DNA from: G965227875 sp965227875
GTDB lineage: Bacteria > Pseudomonadota > Alphaproteobacteria > Rhizobiales > JAJFHC01
NCBI GenBank assembly: GCA_965227875.1
Contig: OZ245783.1
Location: 5,022,001-5,086,000, forward strand
Direction of reading: 5' to 3'
DNA length: 64,000 bases
Of this stretch, positions 8,579 through 20,300 are shown in pieces; the stretch's first letter is position 1; every line of letters starts with the position of its first letter. A program made the position numbers and the translations under genes. The notes beneath the pieces are model-generated. The model did no database searches. It had not been told where the DNA came from and was given only the letters and a program-made list of their open reading frames with translations.

Positions 8579-9535
8579 TCAGGAACGGAACGCGCGTTCG
8601 TAGCTTGATGCGAATGGCTCGATGAGCATTTCAAAGAACGTCCTCTTGCCCGTGACGATCATGACCTCGCAGGGCATGCCCGGATAGAGTTTTGCGCCCT
8701 CCGCAACCTTGGACACGTCTTCGGTCAGTTCCACGATCCCGACGTAATAGGCGTTGCCGGTCCGCTCGTCCTTCATGTGATCCGCGGACACGTTCTTGAG
8801 CTTGCCCTTCAGCGGAACGATCTTCCGCCGGTTGTACGGCGTCAGATAGACGATCGCTTCAAGTCCCGGCGTGACGACATCGATGTCGATCGGATCGATG
8901 GACGCCTCAATGACCATACGTTCGTTCTGCGGCACGATATCCATGAGCGGTTTGCCGGCCGCGATCACCCCGCCGCTTGTGTGGACTTTCAATCCGACGA
9001 TCCGGCCGGACGCGGTTGCCCGAATCCGGCTCCGTTCAAGAGAATCCTCCGCGTCGACGATCTGTGCTTCGATCTGCTTCCTGTTGCCGATCAACTCGGC
9101 TGCGCGACGCTTGAGGGCGAGCAATCGTGGCTTCTGGGCAAACCCTTCCGAAACCAGCGAACCGACGGCCGCCATTTCCTCTTCGATGAGCTTCAACTGC
9201 TCCTTTTCGGCCTCGATCTGGCCTTTGAGCAGATCCAGTCGCGCCTTGACCTTCGTCTGATCGAGTTCGACCACTACGTCCCCTTCCCTGACGAGGTCGC
9301 CCTCCTGGAAATGGATGACGCGAACGATCCCGCCCTCAAGATGCTGCACGGTCTTGCGGTTGTGTTCGACCTTGACCGCCCCGCGAGCGATGGCCGCGCT
9401 CTCGATCGGAGCCGTGATCGACCAGAACCCGAAGCCGCCGATGAACACAGCAAGCGTGACCAGCCCGACGAGCACGGGTGCCCTCAGGTCGGGTTTCTCT
9501 GCACTCGGTGTCATCCCTGGCGATGTTTCGACCAT
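8579..9535 (-). CDS. HlyD/PrtE-family type I secretion adaptor with shortened hairpin
   Basis: A 318-residue periplasmic adaptor linking the inner-membrane ABC exporter to a TolC-like outer-membrane channel. One membrane segment lies at about residues 23-42, then the first lipoyl half (TVQHLEGGIVRVIHFQEGD) and a helical hairpin at about 94-185. The second lipoyl half (ATASGRIVGLKVHT) and a beta-barrel region (VTPGLEAIVYLTPY) follow, with the HlyD-type ending PGMPCEVMIVTGKRT. PrtE/HlyD proteins are usually about 430-480 residues, so roughly 100 residues of coiled-coil hairpin are missing. It begins directly after the exporter gene. No TolC gene is in the window. Confidence 0.9.
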   Translation of the reverse strand: MVETSPGMTPSAEKPDLRAPVLVGLVTLAVFIGGFGFWSITAPIESAAIARGAVKVEHNRKTVQHLEGGIVRVIHFQEGDLVREGDVVVELDQTKVKARLDLLKGQIEAEKEQLKLIEEEMAAVGSLVSEGFAQKPRLLALKRRAAELIGNRKQIEAQIVDAEDSLERSRIRATASGRIVGLKVHTSGGVIAAGKPLMDIVPQNERMVIEASIDPIDIDVVTPGLEAIVYLTPYNRRKIVPLKGKLKNVSADHMKDERTGNAYYVGIVELTEDVSKVAEGAKLYPGMPCEVMIVTGKRTFFEMLIEPFASSYERAFRS

Positions 9536-9536
9536 A

Positions 9537-11291
9537 TCACTGTGACGTCGTGTTCTGCGCCGGCGCCGGCGCGGGCCTTATGCCTTGCGGCGGGGAAATT
9601 CTGGCGAGTACGTCGTCGCGATCTCCGAAAAGTCTCGCCTCGCCTTCCGCGATCACGAGGATCTTGTCCACCATGCGGAGAATGTTCGGTCTGTGCGCAA
9701 CGATCACGATTGTCGTTCCCATCTTCTTCAGCTCGGCCAATGTGGCCACAAGAGCGGACTCGCCCTCCTGATCGAGGTTCGACGACGGTTCATCGAGAAC
9801 CACGAAACTCGGTTTGCCGTATACGGCCCGCGCCAGCCCGATCCTCTGTTTCTGGCCGCCGGACAGAAGTCCTCCTCCATCGCCCAGCCGCGTGTCGTAT
9901 CCCTGCGGCAATCGAAGGATCATCTCGTGAGCATTGGCCAGGCGCGCGGCTTCCATGACGGCATCCGGATCCGGCTGCCCGAGACGGGCGATGTTCTCAC
10001 TCACGGTCGCGTCGAACAGGTGCACGTCCTGGGCAAGGTAGCCGACATGTCGTCCACGGTCGTCGGCGTTCCATTCGGCAATGTCCATGCCGTCGAGACG
10101 CACATGCCCCACGCTCGGCTGGAGCGTCCCGACAAGCATGCGCACGAGCGTCGTCTTGCCGGCCGCCGTCGGCCCCACCACACCGACGGAATTGCCTGCC
10201 GCGATCTCGAACGAGATCTTGTTCAGGATCGGATGGTTTGACGTCTCCGTGACAAAGGAAATGTTGTCGACCTCGATACGCCCCTCGGGCCTTGGCAGCG
10301 GCGTCCCCTCCTGAAGTTTCTGCTCTTCGTTGAGCTGCTGTTTCAACCGGCCCAGTGCTTCGCGGGCGCCGATCCCGGAGCGCCATGACGCTATGGACTG
10401 ATCGATCGGGGCGAGAGCACGCGCCATGAGAATCGAGGCCGCTATCATCCCGCCAGGGGTCAAGGATCCGCCGAGTACGAGCCAGGCGCCAACACCAAGA
10501 ACGGCGACCTGCATCGACAGCCGGATCCCCCTGACGACAGAACGCAGGATGCCGCCGCGCCGGTTCGCCTGCGAACTCTTGGACAGGACGTCGAGCTTTG
10601 CCTTCTTCCACCGGCCGACGATTGCCGGCAGCATCCCCATCGACTGAACCGTATCCGAACCCCGAACCGCGGCGTCTGCCATGTGTAAAGAGTTGATTGA
10701 CTCCCGATCCGCTTCGGCGAGTTTTCGTTTGGTGACGAATTCATTCAAAAGAGCGAGGGCCAGCAACACCACCGCGCCGGTCGCCGACAGCCACCCGAGC
10801 ACGGGATGGAGGATGAATATTGCGAGAAGGAATATCGGCGTCCATGGCATGTCCATCAGCGGAAACACCGACGGACCGGTCAAGAAACTCCGAATAGTGG
10901 AAAGATCGCGCAATCCCTGGACCGACTTGACCGACGTCCTCCCCAGCGCCTGAACCACACCCGACTTGAGTACGTCTCCACTCAGAAAGGCGTCGAACCA
11001 GGATCCGACCCTGTCCATCACTTCGTTCCGGACGACATCCAGAACGCCGTAGACCACGAACGCGACAATAGCGATGATGGTGAGGTAGAGCAGCGTTTCG
11101 TAACTGCGGCTGGTCAGCACCCGATCGAACACCTGAAGCATGTAGATCGGTGCCGTCAGCATCAGGAGATTCACGAAAAGACTGAACCCCGCAGCGACGG
11201 CGATTCCCCTCTTGCATCGCCTCGTCGCGAGCCGGAGCACATCCGCCATTGTCGACGCACGGGTCTGCGTGACGGGTCCACCGGACGTCAT
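9537..11291 (-). CDS. Type I secretion ABC permease/ATPase (PrtD family)
   Basis: About 584 residues. An N-terminal membrane domain starts with a hydrophobic segment (GIAVAAGFSLFVNLLMLTAPIYMLQVFDRVL, given here only as its location near residues 25-60), typical of PrtD exporters without a C39 peptidase. The C-terminal ABC domain has Walker A GPTAAGKTT near residue 370, signature LSGGQKQRIGLARAV and Walker B VVLDEPSSNLD. I chose the ATG at 11291 because GAGGGG lies upstream. An in-frame ATG at 11336 would overlap the RTX stop. It lies 28 bases after the giant RTX gene and should export that protein through the adjacent HlyD protein. Confidence 0.92.
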   Translation of the reverse strand: MTSGGPVTQTRASTMADVLRLATRRCKRGIAVAAGFSLFVNLLMLTAPIYMLQVFDRVLTSRSYETLLYLTIIAIVAFVVYGVLDVVRNEVMDRVGSWFDAFLSGDVLKSGVVQALGRTSVKSVQGLRDLSTIRSFLTGPSVFPLMDMPWTPIFLLAIFILHPVLGWLSATGAVVLLALALLNEFVTKRKLAEADRESINSLHMADAAVRGSDTVQSMGMLPAIVGRWKKAKLDVLSKSSQANRRGGILRSVVRGIRLSMQVAVLGVGAWLVLGGSLTPGGMIAASILMARALAPIDQSIASWRSGIGAREALGRLKQQLNEEQKLQEGTPLPRPEGRIEVDNISFVTETSNHPILNKISFEIAAGNSVGVVGPTAAGKTTLVRMLVGTLQPSVGHVRLDGMDIAEWNADDRGRHVGYLAQDVHLFDATVSENIARLGQPDPDAVMEAARLANAHEMILRLPQGYDTRLGDGGGLLSGGQKQRIGLARAVYGKPSFVVLDEPSSNLDQEGESALVATLAELKKMGTTIVIVAHRPNILRMVDKILVIAEGEARLFGDRDDVLARISPPQGIRPAPAPAQNTTSQ

Positions 11292-11319
11292 TTTCGGATC
11301 GCCCCTCGACGCATTTCTC

Positions 11320-14300
11320 TCATATGAGGAAATCATCCGCGTCGAGATCGCTTACCTGGGCATTCTGCAGGATCAGCAGATCATTTGCGTCAAGCTGAAT
11401 ATGCACATCCGGGCCGACATCGGTGGCCGCTGCGGTAACCGCCGCGAAGTTGGCGAACCCGAAATCGGTGATGTCGATCTGCTCGAGAACAGTGGCACCC
11501 AGATCGAAATCGGTGATCGTGTCCGTACCCGTACCGTTTTCGAAAACAAACAGGTCGTCGCCGGCACCTCCGATGAGAGTATCGAAATCGAGCCCGCCAT
11601 TCAGCGTGTCGTTTCCATCGTTGCCGTTCAGCGTATCCGCACCGTCACCACCGCTGATGGTGTCGTTTCCGCCGCCGCCACGCAGGTCGTCATTGCCGGC
11701 CCCGCCGTCGAGGATGTCGTTGCCGAGTTCGCCGCGCAGCTGGTTTGCATTGCCGTCGCCCGTGATCGTGTCGTCGAAGTCCGAGCCACGCACATTCTCG
11801 ATGCTGATCAGGGTATCGCTGGTGCCATGTCCGTCGTCGATCACCTGGTTCGACGCCGGAGACAGGTCGACATTGATGCCACCCGGCGAATCCGCATGGT
11901 CGATCCGGTCCGTGCCGCCACCACCGTCGATCGTGTCGCTGCCCGCCGAGCCGCGGAAGAAATTGTCTCCGCCGTCGCCCGTCAGTGTATCGGCATGACC
12001 CGAGCCGCGCAGGTAGTTCGCGTTGATGAACGTATCCGTGCCGATCTGGTCGCCATTGCCCAGATCGTTGTCCGTGGCGATACCCGTCACCAGGCTCGCG
12101 TTGACACCGTCGGCCGCGTTTTGCCAGCTCACCCGCCGGGTGAAGGCAGCCGAGCCGGTGAAGTCGACGAGATCGTCACCGTCACTCAGACGGATCTCGA
12201 GGAACGTGCCGAAGCTGTTCGTGTAGCTGCCGTCTGCATAGATCTGGTCATCGTGATCGCTGTCGCGCAGAACGTGTATGCCCGTGACCGTGTCGACGCC
12301 CCCGAGACCGTCGGAGATCTCGTTGGCATTGAGGCCATGGCCTGCCGACGTCGACAGGTTGGCCACGATACCGCTCGTCGACGTGGCGTAACTCACGTTC
12401 GCCCAGTCGTAATAGGCGCCCGTGTCGGTGACCTGGATGGTGTCGTTGCCGACACCGCCCGTCATGATCGAGAAACCGCCCTGCGACACCAGCGTATCGT
12501 CACCGTCGCCGCCATCGAGCAAATCGAGACCGTTGAAGTCCTGCACGGCACCGCCGGAGTAGAGCGTGTCGTTGCCGGTACCGCCCTGCAGGGTGTCGTT
12601 GCCGGCACCACCGTCGAGGATGTCGTCGCCGCCGGCAAGGCCGCCTTCGTCGCCGAAGTCGCCGATCAGCGTGTCGTCGCCGTCACCGCCCGTGAGCGTG
12701 TCGATGCCCGTCCCGCCCCACAGCGTGTCATGGCCCGAACCGCCCGTGATCTGGTCGTCCCATTGGGAGCCGTTCACGATCTCGATGCTGACCAGCGTGT
12801 CCGTGCCGCCCTTGCCGTCGTCGATCACCTGGCCGGAACCCAGGCTCAGGTCCACCACGATGCCGGACGTCGAATCCGCATGGTCGATCCGGTCCTGCCC
12901 CGCACCGCCGTCGATCAGGTCGTCGCCGCCAGAGCCACGGAACCGGTTGTTATTGCCGTCGCCCGTCAGCGTATCCGCGAAGTTCGATCCGCGCAGGTAG
13001 TTGGCGTTGATGAACGTGTCCGTCCCGATCTGGTCGCCATTGCCCAGGTTGTTGTCCGTGGCGATACCCGTCACCAGGCTCGCATTGACCCCATCGGCCG
13101 CGTTCTGCCAGCTCACACGCCGCGTGCCCGCACCCGAGCCCGTGAAGTCGACGAGGTCGTCCCCGCCGCTCAGGCGGATCTCCAGGAACGTCCCGAAGCT
13201 GTTCGTGTAGCTGCCGTCCGCATAGATCTGGTCGTCGTGGTCGCTGTCACGCAGCACGTGCAGGCCGGTGACCGTGTCGGTTCCGCCGAGACCGTCGCTG
13301 ATCTCGTTGGCATTCAGCCCGTGGCCCGCCGATGTCGACAGGTTGGCGATGATGCCGCTGGTCGACGTCGCATAGGTGACGTTCGCCCAGTCCCACCAGT
13401 TGCCCGTGTCGACGATCTGGATCGTGTCGTCGCCCGTGCCGCCTTCGAGAAGCTCGAAGCCGCCCTGGCCGACCAGCGTATCGTCGCCGTCGCCGCCGAA
13501 GAGCCGGTCGCCCGACCCGAAGAAGGCCGCGGTCGCGTTGAGCGGCGCACCGCCCGAGTAGATCGTGTCGTTGCCCGCACCACCCTCGAGCCAGTCTTCC
13601 CCCGACCCGCCATCGATGATGTCGTTGCCGGACGCACCGCTGATCCAGTCGTCGCCTGCACCGCCGTCGAGCGTGTCGTCGCCGCCGGTGATGTTGACAT
13701 CGTCGCTCCAGTCGCCGGTGATGGAGTCGTTGCCATCGCCGCCGTCGATCACGTCGTTGCCGTAGTTGCCGTCAAGCTGGTTGTCGCCCGCATCGCCGGT
13801 GATCGTGTCGTCGAACGCACCACCCTGCACGTTCTCGATGCTGATCAGCGTATCCGTGCCGCCCTTGCCGTCGTCGATCACCTGGCCGGACGCCAGGCTC
13901 AGGTCCACCACGATACCCGACGTGGAATCTCCATGGTCGATCCGGTCCTGTCCCGCGCCACCGTCGATCAGGTCGTCCCCGCCCGAGCCCCGGAACCGGT
14001 TGTCGTTGCCGTCGCCCGTCAGCGTGTCGGCGAAGTTCGACCCCCGCAGGTAGTTCGCGTTGATGAACGTGTCCGTCCCGATCTGGTCGCCATTGCCGAG
14101 ATCGTTGTCCACCGCCGTGCCCGTCACCAGGCTCGCGTTCACGCCATCGGCCGCGTTCTGCCAGCTGATCCGCCGTGTGCCCGCACCCGAACCGGTGAAG
14201 TCCGCGAGGTCGTCGCCGCCGCTCAGGCGGATCTCCAGGAACGTGCCGAAGCTGTTCGTGTAGCTGCCGTCCGCATAGATCTGGTCGTCATGGTCGCTGT

Positions 14301-17300
14301 CGCGGATCACATGAAGGCCGGTGACCGTGTCGGTTCCGCCGAGACCGTCGCTGATCTCGTTGGCATTCAGGCCGTGGCCTGCCGAGGACGACAGGTTGGC
14401 CACGATACCGCTCGTCGAGGTCGCATAGTTGACGATCGCCCAGTCCCAGAACGCGCCGGGATCGGTGATCTGGATCGTGTCGTCGCCCGCACCGCCCTCG
14501 AGGATCGCGTAACCGCCCTGGCCGACCAGCGTATCGTCGCCGTCACCGCCGAAGAGCCGGTCGCCCGACCCGAAGTAGTTCGCCGCGATCGTGTACGGCG
14601 CACCGCCCGAATAGATCGTGTCGTTGCCGACACCGCCTTCGAGCCAGTCGTCGCCTGCACCGCCGTCGATGATGTCGTCACCGCCGAGCAGGTTCGTCGC
14701 ATCGCCGAAGTCGCCGATCAGCGTGTCGTTGCCGTCGCCGCCCGTCAGCGTGTCGTTGCCGTACTGGCCCCAGATCGTGTCGTCGCCGGCACTGCCCGTG
14801 ATCTGGTCGGCGAAGTAACCGCCGTTGATGATCTCGATATTGCTGATCGTGTCCGTCGAACCGAACCCGTCGTCGATCACCTGGCCCGAACCCAGGCTCA
14901 GGTCGATCACCAGCCCGCCCGGCGAATCCCAGTGCTCGAGACGGTCCGTGCCGCCCCCGCCGTCGATCGTGTCATTGCCGTCCGAACCCCGGAACCGCTC
15001 GTTCGCGCCCGAGCCCGTCAGCGTGTCGTCGAAGTACGAACCGCGCAGCTGGTTGGCGTTGATGAACGTGTCCGTCCCGATCTGGTCGCCATTGCCGAGA
15101 TTGTTGTCCACCGCCGTGCCCGTCACAAGGCTGGCGTTCACGCCGTCGGCCGCATATCGCCAGCTCATCCGCCGGCCGCCGCCCGACATCCCCGTCAGGT
15201 CGACATGGTCGTCGCCGCCGCTCAGGCGCACCTCGATCCAGTTGCCGTAATTGTTGGCATGCGTGCCGTCCACGAAGATCTGGTCGTCGTGGTCGCTGTC
15301 ACGGATCACGTGGACGCCCGTCACATTGTCCACGCCGCCAAGCCCGTCGGAGACCTCATGTGCCCCCAGCCCGTGGCCCGCCGACGTCGACAGGTTGGCC
15401 ACGATCCCGCTCGTCGAGGTCTGGTAGCCGACGATGGCGAAGTCCCAGTCCACGCTGCCGAACGCGTTCGTCACCTGGATGGTGTCGTTGCCCGCACCGC
15501 CCGTCACCAACAGCCCACCGCCTTCCGCGATCAGCGTGTCGTCGCCGTCCCCGCCGTCCAGAACGTCGAAGCCGTTGAAGTCCAGATCCGACCCCCCGCT
15601 GCGCAGCGTGTCGTTGCCAAGCCCGCCGATCAGAGTGTCGTTGCCGCCAAGGCCGCTGATGTCGTCATTGCCGCCAAGGCCGTCAATCACGTCAGCACCA
15701 GGCGTGCCCACAAGAATGTCGTCGCCGCTGGTCGCAACACCGTTCTGGAACGTGAAGTCGTCCGCATGAAGCTGACTCACCAGCACGTTCTGCAACACGA
15801 GCGTGTCGCCCGAAGACAGGGTGATCGTCGTGTCCGTGCCGTTATCCGTGGCGAAGTTCGCCACCAGGTCGGCAAAGTCGACAATGCCGGAGTTGATCAG
15901 CGTGACGCTGTCATCCGTTCCCGCACCTGCAACGAAGTCGGTGATCGTGTCATTACCGTAGCCCGGGCGGAAGATGAAGGTGTCGTCACCGCCATGGCCC
16001 TCGAGCGTATCATTGCCCGTACCACCGTCCAGCGTATCGTCCCCGCCCGCAGACGTCGGATCGCTGATCAGATCACCATGGAGACTGTCATCCCCGTCTC
16101 CGCCGATAAGCGTGTCATTGCCGATGTTGATCGGAAAAGCCGCGTCGTAATAGCGTTCGCCGATCAGCGTATCGTTGCCGTCACCGCCGCGGATGATGTC
16201 GTCCCCGCCCAGACCGCGAAGAAGATTGCCACTGGCATCCCCGGTCATGTCGTCGGCATGTTCACTGCCGTCATACTGTTCGATACTGATCAGCGTATCC
16301 GTGAAACCGTCGCCATCATCGACGACCTGCCCGCTGGCAAGAGTCAGGTCGAGCACGATACCGTGCTGCGCGCCTTCATGACCGACCGCATCCTGGCCGA
16401 GCCCGCCGTCGATTGTGTCCGAGCCAGCGTGTCCGTAAATGTATTCATCACCGTCGCCACCATCGATTATATCGTCGCCGGCACCGCCAAGAATAAAGTC
16501 GTTACCCGAACCGCCGCTGAGCGTGTCATTTCCATCACCGCCTTGCACACTATCGTTACCGGCGGCGCCATCAATGATATCATTGCCCCCTTCACCACGA
16601 AGAAGGTTGTCAAAGGTGTCACCTGTCATCTGGTCGGAGAAATTTGAGCCGGAAATGCTCTCAATATTTATAAGCGTGTCCGTGCCACCAAGCCCATCAT
16701 CAACTACCTGATTTGTCCCAAAATTCAGATCTATAACAACACCGCCGATAGAATCGTAATAGTGGATTTCATCCGTCCCCGTACCACCGTCAAGTGTGTC
16801 GTTACCCCTTCCTCCGACTAATATGTCGTTACCCGAACCACCACTGATCGTGTCGTTGCCGGCACCGCCTTCGAGCCAGTCTTCGCCCGACCCGCCGTCG
16901 ATGATGTCGTTGCCGGACGCACCGCTGATCCAGTCGTCGCCTGCACCGCCGTCGAGCGTGTCGTCGCCGCCGGTGATGTTGACATCGTCGCTCCAGTCGC
17001 CGGTGATGGAGTCGTTACCATCGCCGCCGTCGATCACGTCGTTGCCGTAGTTGCCGTCAAGCTGGTTGTCGCCCGCATCGCCGGTGATCGTGTCGTCGAA
17101 CGCACCACCCTGCACGTTCTCGATGCTGATCAGCGTATCCGTGCCGCCCTTGCCGTCGTCGATCACCTGGCCGGACGCCAGGCTCAGGTCCACCACGATG
17201 CCCGACGTGGAATCTCCATGGTCGATCCGGTCCTGTCCCGCGCCACCGTCGATCAGGTCGTCGCCGCCCGAGCCACGGAACCGGTTGTCGTTGCCGTCGC

Positions 17301-20300
17301 CCGTCAGCGTGTCGGCGAAGTTCGATCCCCGCAGGTAGTTGGCGTTGATGAACGTGTCCGTCCCGATCTGGTCGCCATTGCCCAGATCATTGTCCGTCGC
17401 GATACCCGTCACCAGGCTGGCGTTCACGCCATCGGCCGCGTTCTGCCAGCTGATCCGCCGCGTGCCCGCACCCGAACCGGTGAAGTCCGCGAGGTCGTCC
17501 CCACCGCTCAGGCGGATCTCGAGGAACGTGCCGAAGCTGTTCGTGTAGCTGCCGTCCGCATAGATCTGGTCGTCGTGATCGCTGTCGCGGATCACATGCG
17601 CACCCGTCACCGTATCCACGCCGCCCAGACCGTCGCTGATCTCGTTGGCATTCAGGCCGTGGCCTGCCGAGGACGACAGGTTGGCCACGATGCCGCTCGT
17701 CGACGTCGCGTAGTTGACGATCGCCCAGTCCCAGAACGCGCCGGGATCGGTGATCTGGATCGTGTCGTCGCCCGCACCGCCCTCGAGGATCGCGTAACCG
17801 CCCTGGCCGATCAGCGTATCGTCGCCGTCACCGCCGAAGAGCCGGTCGCCCGACCCGAAGTAGTTCGCCGCGATCGTGTACGGCGCACCGCCCGAATAGA
17901 TCGTGTCGTTGCCGACACCGCCTTCGAGCCAGTCGTCGCCCGCACCGCCGTCGATGATGTCGTCACCGCCGAGCAGGTTCGTCGCATCGCCGAAGTCGCC
18001 GATCAGCGTGTCGTTGCCGTCGCCGCCCGTCAGCGTGTCGTTGCCGTACTGGCCCCAGAAGGTGTTGTCGCCCGCATCACCCGTCATCTGGTCGGCGAAG
18101 TAACCGCCGTTGATGATCTCGATATTGCTGATCGTGTCCGTCGTACCGAACCCGTCGTCGATCACCTGACCCGACGCCAGGTTAAGGTCGACAACGATGC
18201 CGTTGGGCGAGTTCCAGTGCTCGATGCGGTCCGTGCCGCCGCCGCCGTCGATCACGTCGTCGCCGCCCGAACCCCGGAACCGTTCGTTCGCACCAGAACC
18301 CGTCAGCATGTCGTCGAAGTTCGAACCGCGCAGCTGATTGGCGTTGATGAACGTGTCCGTCCCGATCTGGTCGCCATTGCCAAGATTGTTGTCCGTGGCA
18401 ATGCCCGTCACGAGGCTCGCATTCACGCCGTCCGATGCATTCTGCCAGCTCATCCGCCGGCCGCCGCCCGACATCCCCGTCAGGTCGACATGGTCGTCGC
18501 CGCCGCTCAGGCGCACCTCGATCCAGTTGCCGTAATTGTTGGCATGCGTGCCGTCCACGAAGATCTGGTCGTCGTGGTCGCTGTCACGGATCACGTGGAC
18601 GCCCGTCACATTGTCCACGCCGCCAAGCCCGTCGGAGACCTCATGTGCCCCCAGCCCGTGGCCCGCCGACGTCGACAGGTTGGCCACGATCCCGCTCGTC
18701 GAGGTCTGGTAGCCGACGATGGCGAAGTCCCAGTCCACGCTGCCGAACGCGTTCGTCACCTGGATGGTGTCGTTGCCCGCACCGCCCGTCATCAACAGCC
18801 CACCGCCTTCCGCGATCAGCGTGTCGTCGCCGTCCCCGCCGTCCAGAACGTCGAAGCCGTTGAAGTCGAGATCCGACCCGCCGCTGCGCAGCGTGTCGTT
18901 GCCAAGCCCGCCGATCAGAGTGTCGTTGCCGCCAAGGCCGCTGATGTCGTCATTGCCGCCAAGGCCGTCAATCACGTCAGCACCAGGCGTGCCCACAAGA
19001 ATGTCGTCGCCGCTGGTCGCGACACCGTTCTGGAACGTGAAGTCGTCCGCATGAAGCTGACTCACCAGCACGTTCTGCAACACGAGCGTGTCGCCCGAAG
19101 ACAGGGTGATCGTCGTGTCCGTGCCGTTATCCGTGGCGAAGTTCGCCACCAGGTCGGCAAAGTCGACAATGCCGGAGTTGATCAGCGTGACGCTGTCATC
19201 CGTTCCCGCACCTGCAACGAAGTCGGTGATCGTGTCATTACCGTAGCCCGGGCGGAAGATGAACGTGTCGTCATTGTCGCCGCCACGCAGGCTGTCATTG
19301 CCTGAACCGCCGTCGAGAATGTCGTCACCGCCGAGAAGTCCGCCGCCGCCGCCGAAGTCCCCGATCAGGCTATCGTCGCCGTCGCCACCGCTGAGCGTAT
19401 CGTTGCCGTAGTCGCCGCGAAGTTCATTTGCACCTGCATCGCCGGTGATCTGATCGTCCCAGTAGGACCCCCGTACATTTTCGATTCCGATGAGCGTATC
19501 CGTCCCACCGAATCCGTCGTCGATCACCTGACCGGAACCCAGGCTGAGATCCACAACAATCCCGAACTCCGAGTCCGCGTGGTCGACACGGTCCGTACCA
19601 GCACCGCCGTCAATCAGATCGTCTCCGCCGGACCCGCGGATGAAGTTGTTGTTCGCATCGCCGGTCAGCGTGTCCGCATGGCCAGACCCCCGCAGGTAGT
19701 TGGCGTTGATGAACGTGTCCGTGCCGATCTGGTCGCCATTGCCCAGGTCGTTGTCCGTGGCGATGCCTGTTGCCAGGCTCGCGTTGACGCCGTCTGCCGC
19801 GTTCTGCCAACTGACACGACCCTGGCCGGTCATGCCGGTGAAGTCGACAAGGTCATCCCCCGCTCCGAGGCGAACCTCGATGAAGTTGCCGAAGCTGTTC
19901 GAGAACGTACCGTCCACGTAGATCTGGTCGTTGTGGTCGCTGTCACGGAAAACGTGAACACCGGTCACCGTGTCCACGCCGCCAAGACCGTCGGACACCT
20001 CGTTCGCACCGAGGCCGTGCCCGGACGACGTCGACAGGTTGGCAACAATCCCGCTCGCCGAGGTCGTGTACTGGACCCGGGCCCAGTCCCAGAAGCCGTC
20101 GCCGCTGTATGTCGACGTCACCTGGATGGTGTCGTTGCCGACACCGCCCGTCATGATCGAGAAGCCGCCTTCGGATATCAGCGTGTCGTCGCCATCTCCT
20201 CCGTCGAGCGTGTCGACGCCGTAATAGTCGAGATCCGCGCCGCCACTGCGCAATGTGTCGTTTCCGGTACCGCCCTGCAGGGTGTCGTTGCCGGCACCGC

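Noticed and set aside
11212..16647. 1811-codon plus-strand open frame opposite the RTX gene
   Set aside because: It is an antisense shadow. The repeated GC-rich codons for Gly, Asp and Thr leave the opposite frame free of stops, and the predicted protein is a monotonous Val/Ala/Arg repeat with no domain. The minus-strand frame has clear RTX motifs.
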